Source: Candidatus Avelusimicrobium pullarium
Lineage (GTDB): Bacteria; Elusimicrobiota; Elusimicrobia; Elusimicrobiales; Elusimicrobiaceae
Direction: 5' to 3'
Assembly (NCBI GenBank): GCA_944323745.1
Contig: CALUTQ010000002.1
Location: 310,001-374,000 of the forward strand
Length of the DNA: 64,000 nt
Shown: positions 1-7,644 of the stretch, one piece after another
Position numbering within the stretch: position 1 is the stretch's first letter
Layout of the letters: every line of letters begins with the position of its first letter
The notes under the pieces: model-generated
Told to the model about the DNA's origin: nothing
Seen by the model: the letters and a program-made list of their open reading frames with translations, nothing else
Databases searched by the model: none
Translations under genes and position numbers: made by a program

Positions 1-593
1 ATTTTGGAACAGCTTTTAGGGTATTTTTGGGGCTGTTTTCGCCGTTTTAAGGCATTACACGCGTTTTTATGGTCTCATCCTAATCTCTACACCCCTAAAT
101 TGGCTTTAATGAGCCTAAAAACTGTCCAGACGCCGTTAAAAACGAGTTTTTGCACCGCACGGATGCTTTATCATTGTGCGCGCGGCCACATATTTAAAAA
201 TTTCAGACTGGCTTATTTTCGGGGCGGCTTTCCGGCTGTATTTTGCGCCCGGGTCGTTTAAGCCGCCCCCGCCTTTTGTTTAATCTTCCGGTCTTGAACG
301 CAAATTATGTTTTGTCCGCTCTTTATATCAGCCGTTTTATCGGGCGCAGATTTGGCACAGGCTTTGCCCCGCATTGGGCAGAAAAAGCCGTTTGGCTGCC
401 CTTTTCCACGTTCGTCCGCCGCGGCACTTTGCCCGCATTGGACCGAAACAGCCGTTTTGCCGTTTTTATCCGCCCCGCCGTCTTAGCCAATTCAAACGGT
501 TTTCCCGTCTACGCTAAAGCGGCAATTGTTTTGCAAAAATGTTTAACAAAGGGGACGGATAAGGTTTTTAAAAAAGAGAAAAATTGGTAATTT
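1..593. other. Gene-free stretch at left edge of phage block
   Basis: No convincing gene is seen on either strand. The two plus-strand open frames here begin with TTG, lack ribosome binding sites, overlap each other, and run against the phage operon. The stretch contains loosely repeated segments around GCCGTTTT and an imperfect direct repeat of about 35 bp near 363 and 428 (both contain CCCGCATTGG followed by an AGCCGTTT-like block). It lies downstream of the cement-protein gene and may separate the head genes from tail genes beyond the window edge. I see no promoter of the type found at 5176 and 7441. Confidence 0.5.
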
Positions 594-594
594 T

Positions 595-616
595 CCGGGG
601 CGTCCAAACGCCCCGG
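595..616 (-). terminator. Hairpin after the cement-protein gene
   Basis: Perfect 8-bp stem CCGGGGCG/CGCCCCGG with a 6-nt loop, seven bases past the stop codon of the minus-strand gene at 624-1001. On the minus strand it is followed by AAAATT and, further on, a T-rich stretch, so it is a weak intrinsic terminator or an mRNA-stabilising 3' hairpin. Confidence 0.5.
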
Positions 617-623
617 AACAGGT

Positions 624-1001
624 TTACATATCCGCCAGATCCGTTACAAATAACGAAATCTTGCCGGCAGAAGCACTGCCGCTGACGGTGTAGTATCCGC
701 GAATATAACGCAAAGCACCGGCGGGAAGCACCATTTTTAACAAAGGCTTGCCTGCTTTTAAATCGGCCGCGTCAAACGTGGCAGACAAAAGCTCCGCAGC
801 GGAAGCAAAGGTGCTCTGGCTGTCGGTTTGCAGGCTGATTTTTAAAGAAGTCAGGCCGGCAAAGTCTTCATCAACCAACGCTACTACCGTCAGGTGATTG
901 TGGGCGTCCGCGGCGGCGGTTTGGTCAATGACGTGTTCCGACGCACAGGAAGCCGTAACTGCTTGCTTATTGGAAAGAACCAAGGTGGAATCAATCAACA
1001 T
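624..1001 (-). CDS. Phage capsid cement/decoration protein, Bbp16-like
   Basis: A 125-aa protein directly downstream of the major capsid gene. It is small, beta-prone and rich in Ala, Ser and Thr, and opens with MLIDSTLVLSNKQAVTAS. This resembles, from memory, the Bbp16-type capsid cement proteins of BPP-1-like podoviruses, which sit on the outside of the capsid at inter-subunit contacts. The start has a good Shine-Dalgarno (TAGGAGA) at normal spacing. Position next to the capsid gene is the strongest support; sequence recognition alone is moderate. Alternatives are a head-fibre or other decoration protein. A set of hairpins separates it from the capsid gene, which may adjust its expression. 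Confidence 0.6.
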   Translation of the reverse strand: MLIDSTLVLSNKQAVTASCASEHVIDQTAAADAHNHLTVVALVDEDFAGLTSLKISLQTDSQSTFASAAELLSATFDAADLKAGKPLLKMVLPAGALRYIRGYYTVSGSASAGKISLFVTDLADM

Positions 1002-1020
1002 ATTTTCTCCTAAAAACTAA

Positions 1021-1086
1021 AGGGAAATTTCCCTTTGCCGGGGCCTAAACAGGCCCCGGTCGTGCCGCCCTTTTGGGCAAAAGGGC
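1021..1086 (-). other. Three consecutive inverted repeats between capsid and cement genes
   Basis: Three perfect inverted repeats lie in the 108-bp gap. They are the palindrome AGGGAAATTTCCCT (1021-1034), a 9-bp stem CCGGGGCCT/AGGCCCCGG with loop AAAC (1038-1059), and an 8-bp stem GCCCTTTT/AAAAGGGC with loop GGGC (1067-1086). None is followed by a clean T-run on the minus strand. They are more likely partial terminators or mRNA-processing structures that set capsid-to-cement ratio than a full stop. Confidence 0.6.
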
Positions 1087-1109
1087 AGGGGTATGCCACA
1101 GAAAACCGT

Positions 1110-2087
1110 TTATTTCACCACGTTTTCGGTGTCGTCAATCGCATCGCAGATATGGACGGGAATTTCGTTAAACGTCATCAGCGGGCGGGACGTAATTTGG
1201 TCCGGCGTGTACTGCACGTTTTGTTTGTTGCTGGTCAGTTTGCGCAAAGCCGCTTTAACGGTGCGGTTCATATACCAGAAGGGTTTACCCAGGCTGAGGC
1301 TTTGAATGCGTTCTTCCAGTTCGCACATATTGTCAATCAAACCCGCAGGTACGTTTTTAACGTCAATGTTGCAAATGCGCCCCGCATAGCGCCAGTCTTG
1401 CACGGCAAGGCCCAGTTTCCATTCAAAATATTCTTTGTAGGCGGGGTATTCGTTGCCGTCGGCGTCAATATGGTTGACCAAACCGTGGTCCACCCGTTGG
1501 ATGCCGGCTTTGGAGCCTTTGGGGAAGAAGGTGAACACTTTGTCCGTGTCCCACACCACCAGATAAATGGAGGAGTTCTGCCCGTCGGTTTCGCCGCCTG
1601 CGTCAATAACGTTGCGGGCGCTTTCGGCCTCGGTCAGCGTGTTATAGCGCGCGGCCAAACCGGTAAAGCGTTCGGGCGTTTCGCCGGCGTTGCCGTAAAT
1701 TAAGTTGCGCGCCATCGTGTTGGACATACCGGCAATAATGGCCTTGCTCTGCCCCGTGCGCACGGCCTGCAGGTTGCCGCCTTTTTCGGCAATCAGTTTA
1801 TCCACCACGGAATAGGCCGAAAGCGTGCCGTAGCTTTCCACCACCACTTTGGTCGTGGCTTTGGCCGGCTCAATGCCTTGATAGGCGCGGCGCCAGGTGC
1901 CTTCGGGGATACCCGTGCGCACGGCATATTCGTGGCCGCTGTCCAAGTTACTTTCGGTTACCATCGCATCGCCAATGATATCGTTAGATTTGCTAAGCAC
2001 CTCGGCAATAGCCAGTTCCTGGCCGGACTGGTCAAACTGTTTGGCATAGTCCATCAGGTTGTAATATTTGTCTGCAATAATCGCCAT
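1110..2087 (-). CDS. Phage major capsid protein
   Basis: A 325-aa protein placed after portal and scaffold genes, the usual place of the major head protein. It resembles the capsid proteins of BPP-1-like podoviruses (GP7-like family). The N-terminus reads MAIIADKYYNLMDYAKQ, followed by a segment on EVLSKSNDIIGDAM and a run of capsid-like beta/alpha segments including IYLVVWDTDKVFTFFPKGSK, typical of the HK97-fold group. Known BPP-1 relatives carry a topologically rearranged HK97 fold; whether this one does cannot be seen here. Start is ATG with SD AAGGAAC. Next to it lie the scaffold (upstream) and the cement protein (downstream). Confidence 0.8.
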   Translation of the reverse strand: MAIIADKYYNLMDYAKQFDQSGQELAIAEVLSKSNDIIGDAMVTESNLDSGHEYAVRTGIPEGTWRRAYQGIEPAKATTKVVVESYGTLSAYSVVDKLIAEKGGNLQAVRTGQSKAIIAGMSNTMARNLIYGNAGETPERFTGLAARYNTLTEAESARNVIDAGGETDGQNSSIYLVVWDTDKVFTFFPKGSKAGIQRVDHGLVNHIDADGNEYPAYKEYFEWKLGLAVQDWRYAGRICNIDVKNVPAGLIDNMCELEERIQSLSLGKPFWYMNRTVKAALRKLTSNKQNVQYTPDQITSRPLMTFNEIPVHICDAIDDTENVVK

Positions 2088-2133
2088 AAATAAAGTTCCT
2101 TTTTGTTTTGTTTCTCAGAAGGGAAAAACGCAT

Positions 2134-2724
2134 TTATTGCGCTTTTCCGTAAAGCGCCTCGGCAAAGGTTTTGTCCGTTTCGGCTTTTGCCCGGCCGGAA
2201 ACGGAGCTGTCCTCTGCCAGTTGGCGGCTGATTTGATAAAACGCTTTAACCACAGCCGGATGACTGCCCAGGCCCGTAACGTCCAACAGCGAGCGCAGCT
2301 CGTCGCCGCCAAAGCGCCGGGCCGCGTCTAGGGCATAGGCTAGTTTTTGCTCGTAACGCGCGCCCAGCATTTCTTTGGTCTGGTCCGTCCAGCGCTGTAA
2401 GATTTCCGCCCGCTGCTCCCGTGCATTTTGCGCCGAAGCGGCCGCGGCGGATGTTTCCCACTCCACCAGTTTTTTGGCCGTTTGGGCCGGCAGTTTCAGC
2501 TCGGCTGCCAGCTTTTTAAAGGCGGTCAGGTTTTCCCCGCACGCCTGCAGCTGCGGCGGCAGCTGAAGTTCTTTATATTCGTCTGCGTTTACAGCCGTTT
2601 TATCGGTTGTGTTCAGCCCATCGGTTTGCGCGGGCTCCCCGCTGGGCCGGCCGGTTACTTCGTCGGCCTGCGTTTGCGTCAAATCGGTTTGCGCCGGTTG
2701 AGAGGCGCTTTCTTGTTCAAACAT
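2134..2724 (-). CDS. Phage capsid scaffold protein
   Basis: A 196-aa acidic, Gln/Ala-rich protein immediately before the major capsid gene. The first 60 residues are polar and low-complexity. A helical middle follows, with a C-terminal segment containing RFGGDELRSLLDVTGLGSHP, a pattern common in head scaffold proteins of podoviruses. Scaffold proteins direct procapsid assembly and then leave the shell. I chose the ATG at 2724 because GAGGA precedes it at good spacing; an upstream in-frame start at 2757 would overlap the previous gene further. The chosen start overlaps the end of the upstream gene by 8 bp, suggesting translational coupling. Confidence 0.7.
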   Translation of the reverse strand: MFEQESASQPAQTDLTQTQADEVTGRPSGEPAQTDGLNTTDKTAVNADEYKELQLPPQLQACGENLTAFKKLAAELKLPAQTAKKLVEWETSAAAASAQNAREQRAEILQRWTDQTKEMLGARYEQKLAYALDAARRFGGDELRSLLDVTGLGSHPAVVKAFYQISRQLAEDSSVSGRAKAETDKTFAEALYGKAQ

Positions 2725-3025
2725 AGTGCAGTTCCTCGCTTTCTTTATTAATTTCATTTTGGTTTGATGTTACTTCGGAAAGATATTCCGCCCGCATTTG
2801 CGCCAAAATGAGCGGGGAAACATCGGCAATTTGGCTCTGCAAAAAAAGCCCTATGCTTTTTTGTCCGCAATGAAAGGCGGTGGCTTGTGCATCGCCGGGT
2901 ACAAAGCCGTGCGCGTCCACCTGTGCCGCCTGCAGAATGCGCCATAAAAGCCGTCTGCCCTGCGGCAGTTTTAATACGGCGGCCAAATCGGCCGCGTTGC
3001 GTTGCTCCAGTGTTCTTTTTTTCAT
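2717..3025 (-). CDS. Bbp19-like small phage head protein
   Basis: A 102-aa protein between portal and scaffold. It has the pattern LPQGRRLLWRIL, then a DAQAT..FHCGQKSIG.FL stretch, which resembles the small Bbp19-like domain found between portal and scaffold genes in BPP-1/epsilon15-type phages. Its molecular role is not established as far as I know. The position (portal, this, scaffold, capsid, cement) matches that phage layout. It overlaps the scaffold gene by 8 bp. The last 15 residues are polar and charged. Confidence 0.6.
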   Translation of the reverse strand: MKKRTLEQRNAADLAAVLKLPQGRRLLWRILQAAQVDAHGFVPGDAQATAFHCGQKSIGLFLQSQIADVSPLILAQMRAEYLSEVTSNQNEINKESEELHYV

Positions 3026-3050
3026 AGATCAGGTTACCGGACGGTTGCTT

Positions 3051-3081
3051 CGGGGGAAAACGTCCGGTGCGTTTTCCCCCG
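3051..3081 (-). other. 11-bp-stem hairpin between portal and Bbp19-like genes
   Basis: Perfect stem CGGGGGAAAAC/GTTTTCCCCCG with a 9-nt loop, inside the 113-bp gap after the portal gene. No T-run follows on the minus strand. It is probably an mRNA processing or attenuation structure, similar in placement to the hairpins at 595-616 and 1021-1086. Confidence 0.55.
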
Positions 3082-3138
3082 GCACTGCGCGGGGGCGCTC
3101 GTTAATTTTAGGCCGCCCCGCGGCGCAGCTTTTTAAAC

Positions 3139-4728
3139 TTATTTATCCGCCGCGGACGCATTTTTGGTTTGCGCATTGGCTTGCGCCAGCAAAACCTGCT
3201 GCCGCTGGCGGCGTATTTGAGCCGCTTCTTCATCCGAGCGCAGCACGGAAGGGGACACGCCCAGCATTTCCAGTCCTTCTTCCAGGGCGGCATCAAAATT
3301 AATTTTGTCTATTACCTGCGGGTTGCCCTGCGCCAAGGCCGTGGTAAACGAAATGCCTTGCTGCAAAGCCGCCATACCGCTTTGTTTTTGGGCTTGTGCA
3401 ATCATAGAAACGTATTGCACCTTCAAGTCCTGCCCCTGAATTTCAGGCGGCGGCAGCGGGATAACGCCGCGGCGGTACATCAGCGCAAAGGTGCGTTCAA
3501 TCAGCGGGTCCAACAGTTCGTTTTTCAGCCGCTCCAACACCGGCCCCAGCACCAGCATTTTTTCCTGATGGCGTTCGGCCACTTCGGTAGCGGTCATACG
3601 GGTAAAATTCTGCGTGCTGAGCATTAGAAATACGTCGGCAAAAAATTGGCTTTTAATGGTTTGTTTTACGCGTTCTATGCTTTGTTCCAACGCATTTAAA
3701 TCTACCGGCACCTGATAAGCGGGCTTGACGGCGGCGTCGCTGCCGCTGCCGCTGTAGCGCGTCAAGCCGCCGGGCAGCAGGTTTACCTCTCCCTGCACGT
3801 TGGCAGACACCATCATCGGCGGGTTGGTGTTTTTATCCAGCGCGACGAGTTTGGTCTTCTGCATTTTTTGCAGCATTTTAACGTCGCCCAAACATTTCCA
3901 GCCGGGCCCGCGGCCGTATACGTCGCAGGAATTGCGCACTTCCCAACGGGCGGCAATGACGGGAAATTCGCGGTATCCGCCGCGGCGCAAAATATCTCCC
4001 TGCGGCGTAAAATAAACGGATATATAGGGCATATGCAATTGGTCCAGTTTGCTTTCGTCTGCCTGTTCGTTGGGCAAAATGACGTGTTGCACTTTAAACC
4101 AACCGCTGCGGTTTTCCTGTGCGGCGCGGCGAATGTTCTGCGGCAGATTTTCCGCCCCGAACTGCTGTTTCATTTGCGGCGCGGTAAGCCAAAACTCCCG
4201 CCCGAAAGCGTTCACGCGGCCTTGCCCGTCGCAGTCCAGCACATATTCGCCGGCAGTAAAAGAACGGCAGTTGATTACGCGGTCAAAATCTTCTTCCAGC
4301 AAAAAAGCCGCCGTGCCAAAAACGGAAATTTCCTGATAAAACCCGTGCAGCGTGTTGTACACATTGCTGCGGGCAAACACTTCTTCCATACGGCGGCGCA
4401 CTTCATAAAGCCAGGCGCGCACGGCACTTTGCTTCATCATTTCTCCGTCGGCCAAAGACAGCTCAAACCACGTGCGCCCCGGGCTGGTCAACCCAGACAC
4501 CATTCCCGCGCTTAACACTTCCACCGCCATCAGCGGGTCGGAATCTATCAGCGTGCGGTGGTCTATTTTGCGCCCGTCGCCGGGGCGGTCCCCTTCAAAA
4601 AAACCGCGCGTCGGGGCGATATAGCGCGCCAGCTCTTTCCAGGCGCTTTGCCAGTCGCGCGACTGGGTTTTCATTTCTTCATAGCGCGTGCGGAAATAGT
4701 CCGCATTCTGCATATTTTGTGAAGTCAT
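3139..4728 (-). CDS. Phage portal (head-to-tail connector) protein
   Basis: A 529-aa protein with the features of the podovirus head-tail connector family (Head-tail_con). An N-terminal region covers YEEMKTQSRDWQSAWKELAR and YIAPTRGFF. GMVSGLTSPGRTWFELSL follows, and the acidic segment EISVFGTAAFLLEED lies near residues 130-145. The C-terminal half has RMTATEVAERHQEKMLVLGP. The dodecameric portal forms the DNA entry channel and docks terminase and the short tail. Length fits the family. Start is ATG with GGTGAT upstream. It is the first gene of the operon read from the promoter at 5176-5204, with a leader of about 440 nt. Confidence 0.9.
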   Translation of the reverse strand: MTSQNMQNADYFRTRYEEMKTQSRDWQSAWKELARYIAPTRGFFEGDRPGDGRKIDHRTLIDSDPLMAVEVLSAGMVSGLTSPGRTWFELSLADGEMMKQSAVRAWLYEVRRRMEEVFARSNVYNTLHGFYQEISVFGTAAFLLEEDFDRVINCRSFTAGEYVLDCDGQGRVNAFGREFWLTAPQMKQQFGAENLPQNIRRAAQENRSGWFKVQHVILPNEQADESKLDQLHMPYISVYFTPQGDILRRGGYREFPVIAARWEVRNSCDVYGRGPGWKCLGDVKMLQKMQKTKLVALDKNTNPPMMVSANVQGEVNLLPGGLTRYSGSGSDAAVKPAYQVPVDLNALEQSIERVKQTIKSQFFADVFLMLSTQNFTRMTATEVAERHQEKMLVLGPVLERLKNELLDPLIERTFALMYRRGVIPLPPPEIQGQDLKVQYVSMIAQAQKQSGMAALQQGISFTTALAQGNPQVIDKINFDAALEEGLEMLGVSPSVLRSDEEAAQIRRQRQQVLLAQANAQTKNASAADK

Positions 4729-4853
4729 AAATCACCTTTTGTTTAATTTGTACTGCCAAAAATCAGCCAAGTATTTATACGGAAAATTTATTAGGATATA
4801 AGAAGAACAAACATCTATGCGTCCGCCGTGGGCGCTAGAACAGGAGGGTTTGT

Positions 4854-5033
4854 ATGTGGAGCATTATTTTGATTTTGGTTTTTGCCGCGCTGGTGGGGTT
4901 CCCGGGGTTTTATATCATTACCCGACAGGTCTTTAAAGGCGGCAGCCGCAAAACGGCTTTTTGGCTTTCGGCTTTACTGACGGTGCTTTTGGTAGGGCTG
5001 CTGGCTGTGGTAATGGCCGGCGCGCCGCTGTAA
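4854..5033 (+). CDS. Small two-helix membrane protein opposite the portal leader
   Basis: A 59-aa open frame with a strong AGGAGG six bases before the ATG. It encodes a hydrophobic helix (residues about 3-21), a short basic hairpin (RQVFKGGSRK) and a second helix (about 35-56). Small proteins with two membrane helices in a phage block are often holins, but no endolysin is visible next to it, so this is only a possibility. It is the only credible plus-strand gene in the phage block and lies fully antisense to the long leader of the portal operon. No clear promoter is seen for it. A stand-alone toxin or accessory membrane protein is equally possible. Confidence 0.55.
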   Translation: MWSIILILVFAALVGFPGFYIITRQVFKGGSRKTAFWLSALLTVLLVGLLAVVMAGAPL

Positions 5034-5175
5034 ACCGAAAAATAAAAAGAAGGGATTGCCCGCATAGGGGCCCAAAAAAGCACGGGCCGAAAAAGCGGAT
5101 AAGCAATCTTTAAACCGAAAACAGGAATTTGCCCCGGACGGGGCCAAAAAGACAAGCAAGACTTATTATGGAAAG

Positions 5176-5204
5176 ATTATAGCATAATTTGTTAGTTTTG
5201 TCAA
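5176..5204 (-). promoter_or_regulatory. Consensus sigma70 promoter for portal-head operon
   Basis: On the minus strand TTGACA (5199-5204) and TATAAT (5176-5181) are separated by exactly 17 bp, with TGC just before the -10. It shares TTGACAAAAC and TGCTATAAT with the promoter at 7441-7469. It lies in an AT-rich gap after TerL and would start the portal, Bbp19-like, scaffold, capsid and cement transcript with a long leader. Confidence 0.85.
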
Positions 5205-5288
5205 TATTTTTATTTTTATGTTTTACTTTTTACGTCGTAGAAAAATAAAAAATATTTTTTACTAACTTTTTATTTGTAAGTATTTGTT

Positions 5289-6605
5289 TTACAGCACATT
5301 ATATTCCGTGCGGGCAAATTCCGCCCCGCAGGCGCGTTTGGCAACCGGCAAAGCAAACGTAAGCGCCAGCGCATCGGCCAAATCGGGGCTGCGGCCGGTA
5401 CGGGCTTTTAAATCTTCTTTGCTTTCCAGCTTTAAGCGGCCGGCGGCATCAAAAGAATAACGTAAGCCGCACAAGTCCGCTTTTAAGGCCGGGTCGGACG
5501 GCAAGGCACCGCCGGCCTGCAGCCAGTCCTTCATTTTCCCCCACATTTCCGCACGCTTATTGGCATACTGTCCAGCCTTCAGCGGGGCCGCGCCAAAGTT
5601 AATTTCCGTCACGCCGAAACCCAACTGGCGCAGGCGGTCTATCACCCCGCCGCCGCAGCCGGCGTCTATAAATACGGCGTCGGGACGAAAGCTTTGTATG
5701 GTTTGGGCGGCACGGGCGGCCAAGGTCATATTGTCTGTTTTGCAAAACACTTCCGGCGCAAAAGCCTGCAGGCCCTGCCGGCGGAAAATAACGCTGCGGT
5801 CGGCCCCAAAGCGGGCGGGGTCTATGCCCAGCACCTTGGGGGCGTGGGCTATTTCCGCCGTGCCGTAACGGCGGGAGGCCGCCTCCGACACCAGACTGAT
5901 GGGGATAAGCACGTCCTGCGCGTCGGCCGTAAAATCGCATAAATATTCCTGCCGGAACAAATTGGGCGGCGTACGGCGGCGTATTTCGGCCAATTCTTCC
6001 GGCGCGATGACGCCCGTTTCGTCTGCCGGAAAGACGCCGCACCACCAAAGCAACGGCTCTGTTTGGGCCGCTTTAGAAGCGTAATTATACAGTTCGTAAA
6101 ATTGGTTTTGTCCTTTGGGCGTGCCCGTAAACAAAGCCCATCCGCCGCGCGAAAGAAGCATAGGGCGCACGATTTCGTCAAAAACGGCAGGCTTAATTTG
6201 AGCATATTCGTCCAGCACTACGCCGTCGGCATAGGTACCGCGCAGAGCGTCGGGGTTATCGGCCCCCAGCAGCCATATTTTGGCGCCGCCGGGCAACTGC
6301 ACGCACAGCTCCGTTTCCGACAGTTTAACCCCCGGCAGCGGCGCGCTGAAACGTTTGATATAGTCCCAAGCAATCAGTTTGGTTTGTTTTAAAAATGGGG
6401 CTATATAAAAATAACGCGGTGCGGGGCGCGTATTGGTCAGCGCGCTTTTGAGCAAATGATTGACAGCGCACACCGTTTTGCCCATTTGGCGGTGCGTAAC
6501 CAGCACGCAAAAACGGTGGGTTTCCAGCGCTTTGTGTATCAGCGTTTGCGGATAACGCGGCTTGTACGGGATGACTATTTCTCGCGGAGAAATTTTCTTT
6601 TTCAT
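5289..6605 (-). CDS. terL: Phage terminase large subunit
   Basis: A 438-aa packaging motor. The N-terminal ATPase has a Walker A-like THRQMGKT at residues 37-44 and a Walker B-like GVVLDEYAQ near residue 130. The C-terminal nuclease has acidic residues in LGIDPARFGADRS, VFIDAGCGGGVIDRL and a final LADALALTFA. It pumps genomic DNA into procapsids through the portal and cuts it. The ATG at 6605 is preceded by GGGAGAAAG at ideal spacing, so I preferred it over an upstream TTG at 6617. It overlaps the TerS stop as ATGA, which implies translational coupling. Confidence 0.92.
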   Translation of the reverse strand: MKKKISPREIVIPYKPRYPQTLIHKALETHRFCVLVTHRQMGKTVCAVNHLLKSALTNTRPAPRYFYIAPFLKQTKLIAWDYIKRFSAPLPGVKLSETELCVQLPGGAKIWLLGADNPDALRGTYADGVVLDEYAQIKPAVFDEIVRPMLLSRGGWALFTGTPKGQNQFYELYNYASKAAQTEPLLWWCGVFPADETGVIAPEELAEIRRRTPPNLFRQEYLCDFTADAQDVLIPISLVSEAASRRYGTAEIAHAPKVLGIDPARFGADRSVIFRRQGLQAFAPEVFCKTDNMTLAARAAQTIQSFRPDAVFIDAGCGGGVIDRLRQLGFGVTEINFGAAPLKAGQYANKRAEMWGKMKDWLQAGGALPSDPALKADLCGLRYSFDAAGRLKLESKEDLKARTGRSPDLADALALTFALPVAKRACGAEFARTEYNVL

Positions 6606-7327
6606 TCTTTCTCCCAACGCACAATAACGGTGCCCAGCGGTTTTTTGCCGTCGTCTTTGCCGTCGGTCCAGCCCAACAGATTTTTGGCGGTAAATACCGC
6701 AAAAGACGCCGAATAATTGCCGCGCAAACTGTTTTGAATAAGAATGTCCCCCTGCAAATCCCGCGCTTTTTTGGCCGCTTCGGCAAAGGCGGGATGAGCA
6801 TCTTCCCAGTCTTGCAAAACCGCCTGCGTTACCCCCAAGGTGCGGGCAAAGGCCGCAAAAGTGGGCAGCTCGCTGGCGCTTTCCAGCAACGTAATGCTGC
6901 CGTCTTTTTTTTGCACCTCCGTTACTTTAAACGGAGGCACGTCAAAAAAGGCCAAAAGCTGCCGGCAAAATTCGGGGCGATAGGAAACCCTATCCGTCGC
7001 TGTTTTGACCGTTTTTAACCGCTTTACAGTGCGTTTTGTGCGCGGTTTGGCTTTTTGGTTACTGCTTGTTGAAACACAAGCCGTTTTTACCTTCGCCTTG
7101 GCGCAAGGGGATACAGCAGACGAAGCGGCCGGCAAATTATTTTCATCCGCCGTTTGCTTGCAGGCGGACGCGTCCGCCGGAGCAGACAGCAGGGTAGCGT
7201 CAACTGCAGAAGAAGCACCGGCAACGGCTTGCGGCATCGTTGGCACGCCGGAAGGCGCTACCTCGGCGCAAGGAACGGCGGACGCCGCCGCAGAAGCGGC
7301 AGACGCTATAGTGGGTTTAGAAGACAA
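6602..7327 (-). CDS. terS: Phage terminase small subunit with low-complexity N-terminus
   Basis: About 241 aa. The C-terminal half has the helix-turn-helix pattern of small terminases: YRPEFCRQLLAFF, LPTFAAFARTLGVTQAVLQDW, and EDAHPAFAEAAKKARDLQ. It is followed by the NYSASFAVFTAKNLLGW segment often seen in such proteins. It recognises phage DNA and hands it to TerL. The first ~100 residues are Ala/Ser/Pro-rich and then basic. I chose the TTG at 7327 because AGGAG lies six bases upstream; an ATG at 7348 and a TTG at 7414 lack good ribosome binding sites. It is the first gene after the promoter at 7441-7469. Confidence 0.75.
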   Translation of the reverse strand: MSSKPTIASAASAAASAVPCAEVAPSGVPTMPQAVAGASSAVDATLLSAPADASACKQTADENNLPAASSAVSPCAKAKVKTACVSTSSNQKAKPRTKRTVKRLKTVKTATDRVSYRPEFCRQLLAFFDVPPFKVTEVQKKDGSITLLESASELPTFAAFARTLGVTQAVLQDWEDAHPAFAEAAKKARDLQGDILIQNSLRGNYSASFAVFTAKNLLGWTDGKDDGKKPLGTVIVRWEKE

Positions 7328-7409
7328 AATAAACTCCTGTCCGGGCATATAAAACCCGGTTGAACAAAAGAAGATAGAAGAAAAAAAGGACTGCAAAAGG
7401 ACAAAAAAA

Positions 7410-7433
7410 TACAAACAGTTAGGAATGTTTGTA
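7410..7433. promoter_or_regulatory. Candidate operator overlapping the TerS transcription start
   Basis: Perfect inverted repeat TACAAACA/TGTTTGTA with an 8-bp centre, beginning 7 bp downstream of the -10 of the promoter at 7441-7469. Its position over the predicted start site fits a repressor operator. A 5' mRNA hairpin is the alternative. No copy is found at the sister promoter at 5176. Confidence 0.5.
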
Positions 7434-7440
7434 TATTTTT

Positions 7441-7469
7441 ATTATAGCAAATTATAGTTGTTTTGTCAA
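7441..7469 (-). promoter_or_regulatory. Consensus sigma70 promoter for terminase genes
   Basis: On the minus strand TTGACA (7464-7469) and TATAAT (7441-7446) are exactly 17 bp apart, with TTTGC directly before the -10. It stands at the right border of the phage gene block and points into terS-terL. The 175 bp from here to the next gene hold nothing else that I can support. Confidence 0.87.
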
Positions 7470-7644
7470 ATAAAATTTTACAATGTGCCCCCTACATCAG
7501 CAAAATAATATGCCGAAGCAAACAGGACGGACGCCCTCAAACGCGGCGCGTCTTTTTTAGTATACGGGAAAGGCGGCAAATGAGCCGGCGGAAAGCCTTG
7601 CGCACACGAACGGGGCGCCTTGGCAGACAAGAGCCAAAAAGAGG

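Noticed and set aside
4-590. Two plus-strand frames (85 and 115 codons) at the left edge
   Set aside because: Both begin with TTG, lack ribosome sites and run against the phage operon; the products show no domain pattern.
1035-1703. A 222-codon plus-strand frame opposite the capsid gene
   Set aside because: Antisense to a well-supported capsid gene and without a ribosome site.
4910-5159. Two minus-strand frames in the portal leader
   Set aside because: Overlapping, one with a TTG start, no ribosome sites; the plus-strand 59-aa frame fits better.
7328-7414. Longer N-terminus for the small terminase
   Set aside because: The TTG at 7414 and ATG at 7348 lack ribosome sites, while the TTG at 7327 has AGGAG at ideal spacing. 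The 7414 start would also lie inside the operator-like repeat.
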